Positions 22,201 through 31,439 of a DNA stretch of 64,000 bases are shown here, one piece after another. The notes under the pieces are model-generated. The model was not told where the DNA came from. It ran no database searches and saw nothing but the letters and a program-made list of their open reading frames with translations. A program made the translations under genes and the position numbers. Each line of letters opens with the position of its first letter. Within the stretch, counting starts at the first letter, position 1. Source of the DNA: Cheilinus undulatus. Its lineage: Eukaryota > Chordata > Actinopteri > Labriformes > Labridae. The stretch covers positions 3,899,632 through 3,963,631 of the forward strand of contig NC_054875.1 in NCBI RefSeq assembly GCF_018320785.1. Reading direction: 5' to 3'.

Positions 22201-24001
22201 TAAAAGTACTGCTTTATAAATCTATGCATGCACAGGGAGAACATGCAAACTCTGCACAAAAAAGGCCCTGACCGGGAAGCAAACCAGGGACCTTCTTATT
22301 GCGACACAACAGCACTAACCCCTGCGCCACCATGCAGCCTGGTATGGTAAAATACACAGAAAAATTGCCAGTGTTAATTTAAATCATATGGAGTTAAATT
22401 TAACACTTTAAACATGCCTACATGTCCACACTACACATAAGTGTTAAATACAAGTGTTACATAACATCTGTGATCAGATAGGTCTCCTCTGGAGAAAAAA
22501 AGCAGAGAGACAATCTCATGGCAAGGTAATGCATGCAATGAAGTACACTGTGCATCCTTTAAACTCGAGCTCTAACTCAGTGGATAACTTCACTCATGGT
22601 GCAAAAGTGTCTCACTTAAAAAACAACGATCTACCAGAGACATGACCACAGAAGTCTAGCAGGGATCACTGCACAACAGGCAACATCCAAACACAACACT
22701 TAGCCCAGCTGAGACTGATGGTGTGTCTGTGAGGACCAACATCACATCCATCCGCCATAATAGTCCACAAGCAGCACATAGCGAGGCCGGTGCTTTGCCT
22801 CACCGTGGTGGGGGTATCAGGGTGATCAAAAAACCGCAAATAGTGACGAAGGTAGGGAATGCTAAAAACTGCGGAGGTAGGGGCAGCCAGTGGTGGTGGA
22901 GACTGTCTGGTGATGTCAGAATATGAAAATTAGATGAGTGAAGTTACTCCCATCACAAACTTTGGGTCATACTGAAGATTTCTCTCATTTACAGTTTGCC
23001 TTTATCTCTGACTACTTTCAAGCTACAATCTTTTGAAATCTTGATATCAAAATTGAATATCTTCTTGAAAAAACTCTGGCACCCAAAGAGTTAACCCTAA
23101 TCCTAGAAAATGCATATCAGCTTATATCGTCCGTGAATATCAGCTGCATGCAAATGAGTAGTACAAATAAATTAGTGGTAGTGGTTCCCAACCTTGGGTC
23201 CGGGCCCTCTCCATTTGAGGGAGGGGCCTGAGGCTGTGTCTCTGAGACTGGACCAATGTAAGACACTTACTGGGTTGGTCATTAAAAGGTCTTTTGGTAG
23301 GGAAAAGTGTGTATGGGTGTTTTATTTTGGTTTTTTATCACTGAAAACAATTCAAGTTGACGCAAATCTTTGACATTAATAAACTGTTTTTGCCCTGGGT
23401 TTTTTTTTTTTTTTTTTTTGAAAAGTCTGAGTTAGTGGAGTCCCAGGCAGCACCAAAAGGCCTACATCAGCTCCTCTGTTGTTTGCAAACATCTAATATC
23501 AGCATTAGTAAGCTGAATTGGCTGTTTGGCTAATTCTGGGCTATTTGGCTGGTTTTGTTAACAGACCTGGCAACCCTGTAAAGTCAGGTAACTGTAGTTT
23601 AATTTGGCTACAGCACTCGTGCACTCTTAGCTCTCGTTCTCCTGCCTTCCCCTCAAAAGAGAGGAGTTAAAGTCGCGCTTTAATCCTCCTGTCACTACTA
23701 TTTTCAGCCTGGTGTAATCCCCCCCCACCCTCTTGTAGGTGCTTCAAACAAGCAATTACCCCTAAGAGGCTAAGGACAACCCAGGTCCATCTAAAAGTAG
23801 CTCCAGGGTTAAAAAGTCACACTGAATGTCTTTAAAAAGTCTGTGCTGGTGGTCTGAGGGGCTAAATGTGTCAATCTGTGGTGGCTAGACTTTACCTGGC
23901 CTTAGCTTGGGCATCCTGTACTGCCATATGAAGCCACAGGTCATGATGACAGAGAGCAGGAAGAAGACCACCATCCCCAGCATCGTCCATTTCACCTTCA
24001 T
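9226..24001 (-). CDS. lactbl1: LACTBL1-type putative beta-lactamase-like protein (six coding exons)
   Basis: The coding exons on the minus strand are 24001-23896, 20910-20807, 20724-20567, 18819-18599, 11934-11829 and 10204-9226. They total 1674 nt, that is 557 residues plus TAA, with all phases consistent. Residues 7-25 form one hydrophobic segment after M-K-V-K-W, so a type II or signal-anchor membrane protein is likely. The serine beta-lactamase/PBP fold follows. The active-site S126-L-S-K129 sits in R-I-A-S-L-S-K, as in mitochondrial LACTB. Y235-S-N237 gives the YxN motif and K374-D-G376 sits where a KxG/HxG motif is expected. A C-terminal domain (about 430-557) follows. Sequence and order match what I know as vertebrate LACTBL1, whose substrate is not established. 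The retained motifs favour a live hydrolase or peptidase, but this is inference. No frameshift is seen. Confidence 0.88.
10418..11640 (+). mobile_element. Old DNA-element relic (partner at 25850-26745), interrupted
   Basis: Segments such as ctctgggccaaaactt and gtggtcacatgaatcaaaat, and the tail gaataaatatgggcttatga, have diverged counterparts in reverse orientation at 25850-26745. That copy ends in ccaacttttttggaatgggg, a common teleost element terminus. A hAT-like element is inserted at 10764-11452. Confidence 0.55.
10764..11452. mobile_element. hAT-like non-autonomous element nested in an older repeat
   Basis: Ends CGATGGTTCTCAACC and GGTTGAGAACCACTG form inverted repeats. The flanks CTGTAGAC (10756-10763) and CCGTAGAT (11453-11460) match at 6 of 8 bases, fitting an aged 8-bp target duplication. 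The core is the ggcaaaaatggg minisatellite. Confidence 0.7.
11829..11934 (-). CDS. lactbl1: lactbl1 coding exon 5
   Basis: Acceptor TTTTGACAG, donor ACAAA/GTAAGA, 106 nt. It encodes G-L-P-R-R-L-R-S-T-N-L-L-W and E-A-L-N-L-L-Q-D-D-V-L-V-A-D-P-G-T. The last codon is split and completed by exon 6 as Lys232, directly before C-H-Y-S-N. Confidence 0.87.
12540..13055 (+). mobile_element. Rex3/RTE-like LINE 3' fragment
   Basis: It starts in a reverse-transcriptase A-D-D-V-V-L-L-A motif (12567-12600). It continues with the C-terminal S-L-R-D-R-M-R-S-S-D-I and R-S-Q-L-R-W-L-G-H-L-I-R-M segments, W-P-G-N-A-L... and L-L-P-P-R-P-D-P-G, and ends in the ggatggatgg tail. Frame changes occur along it, so it is dead. 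Confidence 0.8.
13361..14218. mobile_element. Non-autonomous DNA element with TAGGGGTGTAA ends
   Basis: Left end TAGGGGTGTAATGGTA; right end in reverse complement TGGGGTATAACAGTA. The 0.86-kb body has no coding. The ends resemble teleost hAT-like families known from memory. Confidence 0.5.
14390..14645 (+). repeat. Common teleost retroposon tail
   Basis: Diverged gtttgcatgttctcc, cctcctccaacagaccaaag, gattgactggcgatcagtcc and gaccctgaacaggataagtg words. These are the hallmark of a very abundant fish SINE/LINE-derived repeat ending in an aatggatgg-like tail. Confidence 0.65.
15598..18000. repeat. Degenerate tandem family with 'aacaggaagtac' units
   Basis: Recurring blocks contain catgaaacaggaagtacaa, gattttgaaaattggtgggc, cctgcaaaaaaagtgttttt, ggaagttattttggtctttt and ccatgggcgct-ttcaaattt. 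Units begin near 15598, 15955 and 16900, with other partial copies between, and spacing is irregular. It lies in intron 4 of lactbl1. Open frames inside it are chance. Confidence 0.65.
17094..17756. mobile_element. Harbinger-like MITE inside the tandem family
   Basis: Left end GGCCAGCCACACATGACAGG; right end in reverse complement GGCCGGCCACACACTACATG. It is flanked by TTA at 17091-17093 and 17757-17759, the 3-bp TWA-type target duplication of PIF/Harbinger elements. The host repeat resumes with agcaggaagttattttagtc on the right. A second, truncated copy lies at 33400-33837. Confidence 0.7.
18599..18819 (-). CDS. lactbl1: lactbl1 coding exon 4 (active-site SxxK)
   Basis: Acceptor GATTGCAG, donor TCTCTG/GTAAAT, 221 nt. 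It encodes I-A-S-L-S-K-I-F-P-T-L-M-L-Y with catalytic Ser126 and Lys129. Then comes W-E-D-G-L-V-S-S-L-D-D-P-I, the usual 'gkl-LDdpv' segment that follows the active-site helix, and L-T-L-R-R-M-A-S-Q-L-S-G. Confidence 0.9.
18900..20560. other. lactbl1 intron 3, unassigned
   Basis: No gene and no clear repeat boundary recognised. Confidence 0.35.
20567..20724 (-). CDS. lactbl1: lactbl1 coding exon 3
   Basis: Acceptor CTGACAG, donor CTACAG/GTGAGA, 158 nt, residues 71-122 and part of 123. It encodes the first beta strands of the fold (L-P-A-I-S-A-I-V-V-L-N-D-S-V-L-W-N-G), then N-E-Y-T-V-Y-R running into the active-site exon. Confidence 0.87.
20807..20910 (-). CDS. lactbl1: lactbl1 coding exon 2
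   Basis: Acceptor CTTAAG, donor GAAAAG/GTAAAC, 104 nt. It encodes residues 36-70, including C-P-R-F-P-E-P-V-P-L-N-H-P-I, the juxtamembrane stretch leading into the catalytic domain. Confidence 0.85.
20925..22060. other. lactbl1 intron 1, distal part
   Basis: No exon seen. The stretch 21530-21860 looks like a repeat fragment (cctccgcccctgga-like and ccccaggccatagtttggac words), but I could not place its ends. Confidence 0.35.
22060..22350. repeat. Composite of two retroposon-tail halves in opposite orientation
   Basis: 22090-22175 reads forward (cagcttcctcccatcacc, tggcgactctaaagtgaccg). 22230-22345 reads backward (cagggagaacatgcaaactc, accctgcgccaccatgcag-like). Both halves come from the same abundant teleost repeat type as 14390-14645. 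Confidence 0.55.
23401..23420. repeat. Poly-T tract
   Basis: A run of about 20 T in lactbl1 intron 1. Confidence 0.9.
23896..24001 (-). CDS. lactbl1: lactbl1 coding exon 1 (start, membrane anchor)
   Basis: The ATG at 24001-23999 has A at -3. It is followed by M-K-V-K-W-T-M-L-G-M-V-V-F-F-L-L-S-V-I-M, a membrane segment, and then W-Q-Y-R-M-P-K-L-R-P. It ends at the donor CCAG/GTAAAG in phase 1. The 5' untranslated part continues to 24036. Confidence 0.85.
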
Positions 24002-24238
24002 CTTGACTGCTGGTTGTTCCAGGCTGCAGAATCACACTAGGAAACATAAAAGTCAACATATAAGGGGGGAAAGTTTGCCATAAAAGTGCATCACAGTTTT
24101 GCATACATTTCAGAGAGACTTCTTTAAGTGGCTCATTTATTCTACTGTAGAACGAACAAACTTAAACCTGCAGGTGAAGCGAGCACCTCTCATGATAAAC
24201 AGCAGAAGGAGAGATCAGAGAGCTTACTACAGCTTACC
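24002..24238 (-). other. lactbl1 5' untranslated region with a short intron
   Basis: Upstream of the ATG, an acceptor CCTAG at 24037-24041 marks a 5' untranslated exon part at 24002-24036. A strong donor (CTTTG/GTAAGCT) has its last exon base at 24238, implying a 201-nt intron at 24037-24237. The leader exon extends upstream of 24238 by an unknown amount. Confidence 0.5.
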
Positions 24239-24600
24239 AAAGACAGGGGAACAATCCTCAGTCGTCTCTCATGATCTTCCTTTCATTCCTCATCCTCAGA
24301 CTTCATAAATCCACATTTTCATTTCCTGCGATCTCCTTGGGGACAGAAACCCAGCATGTGTGATCTCAGCTCCACTGCTCCTGAGCAGTCACCGTCCTCA
24401 GCCCACCACCTACATGCTCTTAATCCCGGCCGGTGATCCCTGGCTTCAGATGCAGAGCCGATGCTATTCCCACTCCAGCGTGACATCATAATCTGCTGGG
24501 AGATTCAGCGGCGGAGCTCCATGTAAGGAGGCCTGTATGGAGACCTAAGCACTCATCCTCCGCAATCAAATCATCTCACATCCTGCAGGGGTTAAATCCA
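24239..24600 (-). promoter_or_regulatory. Probable lactbl1 promoter and leader region
   Basis: Non-repetitive sequence upstream of the inferred leader exon, with a CRE-like TGACATCA at 24481-24488. No TATA box is evident. The assignment is positional only. Confidence 0.3.
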
Positions 24601-25031
24601 TGTGGCTGCATGCTCTTCATCAGCATATCACAGGGTTAAGTATGATGTAGAAATTAATAAACATCCACCAGATATGAATGAGCATGGTGGAGGCTGGGGA
24701 TGTTTACTGAATCTGTCAGAGCATTTGAAAGAAATGAGCGAGGCAGGGCCAAGATGGGGCTGCAAAGGAGACCATTAAAGGATATTTACTGTGTCTTTCT
24801 AAGTCAGATTATAGACTCAGGCTTCTCCTCTGCACTTTTGAAGCATTTCAAAATCTAGCTAAGCTTCTATGATCCTGAAACTCAAAGTTTAAGCTCCACT
24901 TTCTAGGGTTTTTCTGGGATTTTAACCAATAACTTCCTTTTGTTGCTTGGATACCTCCAAACCTGAAGTCTACTCCTCCAAATAAAGGCGTTATCCCTGA
25001 TCAGCCACTGCTGATTTTCACTTACCTAAAA

Positions 25032-25837
25032 CAGGGGTTCTCAACCTTTTCAGCCCATGACCCCAAAAATAAAGGTGCCAGAGACTGGGGACCCCCACTG
25101 TACCTGAAGGTGGTTGAACACAGCCATGCACAATTACAAATAGTCAGTGGTGTGCTTGGGGGGGGTCAGCCAAATTGATGGAAAATGCCTTCTTAATCTA
25201 AATAGTCGCAAAAATGGTTAAAGTGGCATTAAAAATTAGAGAAAGGTGGCAAAAGAGTGGAAAAAAATGGTGAAAAGGGCAAAATAAGCATACAATGGAT
25301 AAAACTGAATGAAAAGTGGCAAAAATGGGGGCAATGTCACCAAAAATTGAATTACAGGTGGTCAAAAATTGGTAAAAATGCAGCAAAAAATAAGTAAAAG
25401 GGATTAAAATGGGCAAAAAAAGCTGTAAAAAAGGTGGGAACATGGGAGAAAGTGGCAGCTTAAACAGGCAAAAAAAAACACAATAAAAGTGGCTTAAATT
25501 GATGAAAAAGGGTAAAAATGGGATAAAAGTGGCAAAAATAGGCTAAAAGTGGTTAAAAGATGTGGTAAAAGTAGGCTGAAAGCAGCAGAAATGGATTAAA
25601 AGTGGCAAAAAAAATGTCAAAAGGGGCAACAAATTGCAAAACAGGGCAATGAAAATATACAGACAAAAAATAAGGTTGGCAATCAAAGCCAACTGTTTTA
25701 GTGTAGAGAAACAAACTGATTGATGTGACTGGCAACGGTTAGTTTCTGAGAAATATTTCAAATTAAGACAAACAAGAGCCACAAATCATCGCAGAAGAGC
25801 CACATGGCGCTCTTGAGCCACGCGTTTAGTATCACTG
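25032..25837. mobile_element. Chimeric hAT-like element, minisatellite core
   Basis: The left end CAGGGGTTCTCAACC belongs to the type seen at 10764 and 50216. The right end, agccacgcgtttagtatcac then TG, belongs to the type seen at 27937 and 41224. The core is the ggcaaaa minisatellite. Flanks ACCTAAAA and CTCTAAAC match at 5 of 8 bases, which is weak. Confidence 0.55.
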
Positions 25838-25849
25838 CTCTAAACCTCT

Positions 25850-26745
25850 CTCTGCTTTCCAGCATTGATAGTTCCTTTCCAGATGTTAGAGCTGCCCACG
25901 CCATAGGCACTAATGCAACCCCATACCATCAGAGATGCAGGCTTTAGACCTGAGCACAAGCTGGATGCTCCCTCTCCTCTTTAGTCTGCAGGACACAGCA
26001 TCTGTGGTTTCTTAAAAGAATGTCCCATTTTCATTCATGTGACCACAGAACAGTTTCCATTTTTTCCAACACTGGAGTGTTTTTACAGCAACAAACTTTA
26101 CAGGAATGTTTCGAGGACTTATGAGAACAATATAAACTTGTCTTAAAAGGGTAAAATATGTGACCTTTAATTGTCATTCGTGGATAGCACGGAAAACTGT
26201 GATTTCTGGAAGTGTTCCTGAGTCCATGCAGTGATTTCAGTACAGAATCATCTCTGTTTTTAATGCAGTGGCCCCTGAGGGCCCCAAGATCACCAGCACC
26301 CAGCTCTGACCTTCAGCCGTGCCCCTTGGGAGAGATTTCTCCAGATTGTTCCAAAGTTTATAGATCCATTTTTTCACACATTAGTAAACCTCTGCCCATC
26401 TTTACTTCTAGGAGACCCTGCCTCTCTAAAATGTTCCTTTTATATCCAGTCATGTGACTGACCTGCTGCATTAAATCTACATAGCTGCAAAATTCTCCTC
26501 CAGCTTTTTACTTGTCCAGCTTTTTGTTGCCCTGTCCCAACTTTTTTGAAGTGTGCTGCTGCCATCAAATCCCAAAGTCACTATTTTCATGAAATGTCTC
26601 AGTTTTAACATCCGATATGTTGCCTATTTTCTATTTTGAATAAAATACGGCTTTATGAGATTTGACAATCATTGCATGCTGTTTTTATTCTCATTGGACA
26701 CAGCGCCCCAACTTTTTTGGAATGGGGTTGTGTTCAATAATACAT
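25850..26745 (-). mobile_element. Old DNA-element relic, second copy
   Basis: Reverse-oriented partner of 10418-11640 (gtgaccacagaacagtttcc, ggcccctgagggccccaaga, gaataaaatacggctttatg). It ends in ccaacttttttggaatgggg. No intact coding. Confidence 0.55.
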
Positions 26746-26854
26746 TTATGTTAAGGTTTGAACTCAACTGTGTAAAAGGGGTTCAGTTTATTCCATGATG
26801 GCTCAGCTTACCCCTCACCTGGGACAGGAAGAGCCACAGAAGCATGTTTTAGGG

Positions 26855-27737
26855 CAGAGGTGTCAAACTCAATCACAGCAGGGGCCGGATTCTGGATTCA
26901 GGACTAAGCTGGGGGCCTAACAGGGTCACCTTTTAAACCAGAAACTGTCAACCTCATTTCACCAGTAACAGAATATGAAAAAAACATAAACGTAGCACTG
27001 ATGATGAATGATTTTGACAGTTAAAAAGTTAAAAAGATAAGTTTAAAGACTCACAATCTGAGAAAAGCAAATTTATTAGTTCAAAAGGGTCAAAACATGA
27101 AATTGAAAAATAATGTATTTTAAAGGCCAACGTATGAGAAAGAAAGTAAAAATCATGAGTTTAAAAGGTCAAAATATGAAATAAAATTTGTAATCATGAA
27201 ATTAAAAGTCAAAATATGATTCAAAATTTTTAATTGTGAGTCAAAAAGGTCAAACTATGGGATTATGAAGACAAAGTTTGGAGTTGAAAATATGAGCTAA
27301 AATACAAAATAACTGGTTAAAAAGGTCAAAATATGACTTAAAAATTAGAATTATGGATATAAAAGCTCAAAATATTATATGATAAGTCAAAATTATGAAT
27401 TGAAATGCTCAAAGTATGAAATAAAAAGTCAAAATCCTAAGTTTTAGTCTTAATTGAGAGATGCAAAATTGAAAATATGAAATTAAAACAAAAATTAATT
27501 TCTTTCCCTACATTCCTGACTTATCTAAATATTTTACTCCTTACTTTTTCAGATTTTTTGACTTAACAAGGAAATCTTAAATCATCAGGATAAGTTCACA
27601 TTTTTAAACTTGAGTAAATCTGCAGACCTCAGACTGGATGGGCCAGTTAGAACAGAAATATGAGATCATCTTGGGGGCTGGATTTAACTGTTCCACAGGC
27701 CAGGTTTGGTCCCCGGGCCTTGAGTTTGACACCTGTG
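26855..27737. mobile_element. hAT-like non-autonomous element (GTGTCAAACTCAA family)
   Basis: Ends CAGAGGTGTCAAACTCAA and TTGAGTTTGACACCTGTG are inverted repeats. Flanks TTTTAGGG (26847-26854) and GTTTAGGG (27738-27745) match at 7 of 8 bases. The core is a loose repeat of ggtcaaaatatgaaattaaa. Confidence 0.8.
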
Positions 27738-27936
27738 GTTTAGGGGATTATATTTTCAGACAGTTTTGTTTTTGATTCATGCTGATTATTTAATTTGAAA
27801 GTGGAAATCTTGAAATAACGGTTGATGTTTTTATTCGATTTCTGTCTCATTGTTCCTGACCTTGAGAGTAACATGAGTATAAAGGGCCCTAATCTTACCC
27901 CACTCCCCCCTACATTTTCTCTTTATGCCCTTAGAG

Positions 27937-28661
27937 CAGTGTTACTCAACCCTGCTCAACCAAAGAGCCAAATTGTTGAAAGCTACATTTGCAAGAGCCA
28001 CAATGTAAGCGGTGAGAAGTGGCAACATGGGTTGAAGTGGCATTAAAAATTAATTAAAGGTGGCAAAAATGGTCAAAAAGGGGAAAAATAGGCGTAAAAT
28101 TCCAAAAACTGGGGAGAAAAAAGGGGCAGAAAGTGAAAAATGGGTTAGAAGTGACCAAAAAGGAGTTACAGGTGGCCAAAATGGTCAGAGAGTAGCAAAA
28201 AAGTGATAAAAATGAGTGAAAAGTGACTTAAAGAATTGGCAAAAAGGTGGAGAAAATGGCATTTAATGGCAAAAGGCAGCTTAAATGGGCAAAAGTGGCA
28301 AGAAATAGCAAAAAAAAAGTGGCAAAAAATGAAAAAAGCAGGATAAAGTGTCAAAAATGGGCAACAATGGGATAAAAGTTGCAAAAATGGGCAAAAAGTG
28401 CCAAAAAATGAAATGGCAAAAATAGGCTAAAAGCAGTTAAAGTGGATTAAAAGTTGCAAAAAAAGGGGAAAAGGGCAAAAAGTGCAAATAAGGGCACTGA
28501 AAAAATACAGACATATAAAGGTTGACAATTAAGTTTGACCATTAAAGCCTATTGTATACGTGTGGGAAACAGGTTTTCTGGGGTAATAATAATAATACCT
28601 CAAATTAAGACATAAAAAAGCCACAAATCATCCCATAAGAGCCACACATTGAGTATCACAG
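27937..28661. mobile_element. hAT-like element (GTTACTCAACC family), minisatellite core
   Basis: The left end CAGTGTTACTCAACC and the right end agccacacattgagtatcac then AG are imperfect inverted repeats. The core is the ggcaaaaatggg minisatellite. The target duplication is not convincing (5 of 8). Confidence 0.65.
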
Positions 28662-28669
28662 CTCTAGAA

Positions 28670-30060
28670 TAAAAAACAATAAAAATACCAAAGAAATTAA
28701 AACAACAAAGAGGGGAAAGCTGCTCTGACAGCCTGGGGCCATGTGTCAGCAGAATTTCTCTGACGGCTCACAGTCCCACTGCCTGTCCTGATAATCTCAC
28801 TTGTTGCTCTCATGTTGATTTATGAATCTACCACCAGAGGGCACTGTGGGCTTTGATAATAGTCTTCCCAATCATGCAGCCTCGTCACAAGCCCTACCTT
28901 CCCCTCTAATAGCTTTTATAAAATATCTGCTGTTATATTTTAACTCTTACATCTCTGTCTTTACTGTTCCACGTCTCTGAATCATAAAAAGTGTATTTCA
29001 CAGATTCCAGGTGTTATAGTCAGAGCTGCAGAGCTTCCTGGCCTGCAGAGACGTTTGCATTAGTCACTAAATAGTTCATGTTTTTGTGCATGCCCGCAGG
29101 TTTGAAAAACACAGTTGTGATTGTTAAACGCTGAAATGATTTCCTGCAGCGGAGCTGTGTCACATCTCAGTGAAACTCATTTTTACTCTTTTAATCCAGG
29201 AGCCTGAAGCAGCGCCCAGACTTCAGCACTCATCAGGATCAAAAACACATTTAAATAAAGCCACAAGACACTCCATGTACAATATGGGACATTTTATTTA
29301 ATATTAAAGCCTCAATTTGAATTTAATTTCAGGCTCTATCGATATAAAAGCCATGTCAGAGATAATAGAGCATCATGCTTTGGATGTAGTTTTACTTTTT
29401 TTCTGGAGGCTCTGCAGCAGATTATTGATGGGGGGGACACCATGGATGTAGTTTTCCTCATAGCTAACCGCCAAAATCACCCTCAGTTCAACAAATAAAG
29501 CTTCATTTTTCTAATCAGACTACAAAATCATATCTTAAATGTATTATGTTTCTGGGCTTAGATAGGATAGCTAAAGAGAGACAGGAGCTATGGGAGGAAG
29601 ACAAGCACCAAACCCTGAGACTGGGAATCAACCCCACTTCCAGTGCTCTGAGGACTACAGCCTCTATATTTCAGCACCTTCTCTAACCACAGAGCTGAAC
29701 CCCGCTTCTAAAGGGCACCTGGAGCACTGTCCATGGCCTGATCCAGCTCACATGGATGCCCCACTAGGCTAGACCAGGTGGATCAGGTGTCAGCTGGGAG
29801 GATACCTGGGGAGATGGGCCAGGAGCGCATGGGTTTAAACTTTGAATAAATAGAAGGAAGTTAATTTTATCAACTTTCATACATCCCTAGCAAGTTATTC
29901 TTTTAAATTTAGCTGTTATTGTTAATATCATTTGTCTGAATGAGTTTTTAGTCAATGCAGCGTTTTTGTTGTATTTAATTTTTAAAGCAGCTGACCTGCT
30001 GTCTCCGCAGAAAATTCCATTTTTAGGTACTAAAAAAAACTTGAATCAACTATATGTATT
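28670..30060. other. Intergenic, unassigned
   Basis: No gene. 28700-29230 looks non-repetitive. 29770-29840 shares words with 4640-4740. Confidence 0.35.
28831..28845 (+). promoter_or_regulatory. CTCF-like motif (forward)
   Basis: CCACCAGAGGGCACT fits the CTCF core CCACNAGGGGGCGC with few mismatches. It lies between lactbl1 and the Eph gene, in non-repeat sequence. Confidence 0.45.
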
Positions 30061-30061
30061 T

Positions 30062-30236
30062 ATTTATTCATGTATATTTAGGGCCTTTATTGGACAGAGG
30101 AGGACAGTGGATAGAGTCAGAAATGGGATGAGAGTGAGGAGAGACGTGCGGCAGAGGATCACAGGCTGGATTTGAACCCGGGCCGCCCGCGTACATGGGC
30201 AGCACATTATACCGCTAGGCCATCTCTGCACCTGAA
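30062..30236 (-). mobile_element. tRNA-derived SINE
   Basis: On the minus strand an A-box-like TGGCCTAGCGGTATAATG is followed by a B-box GGTTCAAATCC, then by an unrelated 3' body. The flanks gaatcaactatatgtattta and gaatcaactatatttgttca share a direct repeat of about 12 bp, consistent with a target duplication. Confidence 0.75.
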
Positions 30237-30259
30237 TCAACTATATTTGTTCAAGAAAT

Positions 30260-30590
30260 CAATGGGGCTGTCTGCATGAATTGCAATTTATCACATTTCA
30301 AAATTAGCACTTTAATTTTTAATCCCATTGATTGCATGTTTTTAACCTGATGCTCCAGGTAGATGTTTTATTTATCTGCATGGATGTATTTCACATTCAT
30401 GTGGGAAAGCTCCCATAGAAAGGTTTGGGATGGACAGGACTTTTTATCCTCTTGTATAAAAAAAATAATATGTAAGATTAACCCAAGAATAACCGCATAT
30501 TAAATTGCAATTGCAATGTTTTGGGAAAAAAAATTGCAATTAGATTATTTTTGTAAATCATTCAGCCCAAATCCTTATTATTTTATATTT
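30260..30590. repeat. Teleost 'aattgcaatt' dispersed repeat
   Basis: Contains attgcaattagattattttt and aatcattcagccc, shared with 43013-43650. No coding. Confidence 0.5.
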
Positions 30591-30869
30591 TCTGTGGTCA
30601 TGTCCATATCATAAACTTTAATCTACACAAAGTTCCTTGTTTTCTTTCAAAGCAAAGGCAGGTCTGTATCCAGACAGGAAGTCAATGAAACCCTTAATTT
30701 AACACTGTGTTCCATTTACCTTTAAACTGGGATGTTGGAGTTGCTGAGTCAGTAACCAGGGGTTCAAAAGTTGCTCCAAGTCTCCGAGTTGTATTCTGAG
30801 TTCAGGAAGCATTTATGAAGACATATCCGCCTGAGGTCTTAGAATTTCTGAGATTTGGAGATTGACTAA

Positions 30870-31290
30870 CCTCACAAAGCAGATGAATACGCCCATTTGC
30901 GTGTTTCTCACTGGCGAATCCATCTTGCAAAGCTCCCGTCTGAACGATTTGGGCCTGGTTAGAAAGTGACAGGACCAATCAGGGTTGAGGGGCAGAACTT
31001 TCAGAGTCGTGACGTAAACAAGCAGCATCAAGAGGCCGGAAGAGATTAGCGTGGATGCTGCTAAAGCGCCAGTTTTATCAGAACTTAACGACATTTCTTC
31101 GTTATAAGAAGAACAAAGAACAGCACTGAGTTGTTTTCTTTTCAAAAACTCTGTATGGAATTTACGCTTCAGGAGCGGTTAAGTCACGTGTTTTGTTGCT
31201 CTGATTGGCCCGTAAAGATGTGACAGACAGAATGTTCATCCAATCACCCTCCCCTTTTTTCAAAGGCTCTGCCCTTTCCTAAACACTGTC
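30870..31290 (-). repeat. Dispersed repeat, copy 2 (partner at 6230-6665)
   Basis: Reverse complement of the 6230 copy, diverged: gaatccatcttgcaaagctc, gtcgtgacgtaaacaagcag, tgttgctctgattggcccgt. Confidence 0.65.
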
Positions 31291-31439
31291 TATGAGTGAT
31301 TTACCAGTGTCAGTGTCAGCTCAGAGATTGACTGGAACCGCAGAAAAATTCAAAATGTGAAAAACTGTCTTAAATGCAAAATAATGTGATTTTAAAATGT
31401 AACAAAAAGGGAAAATGTGGTCCAGTTTCAATCAAACTT

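Noticed and set aside
23892..24104. 70-codon minus-strand frame over lactbl1 exon 1
   Set aside because: Wrong frame: the ATG at 24001 in another frame gives the membrane anchor and joins the next exon in phase.
30180..30236. tRNA gene
   Set aside because: A- and B-box-like sequences belong to a SINE head; no cloverleaf-compatible acceptor stem was evident and a SINE body follows.
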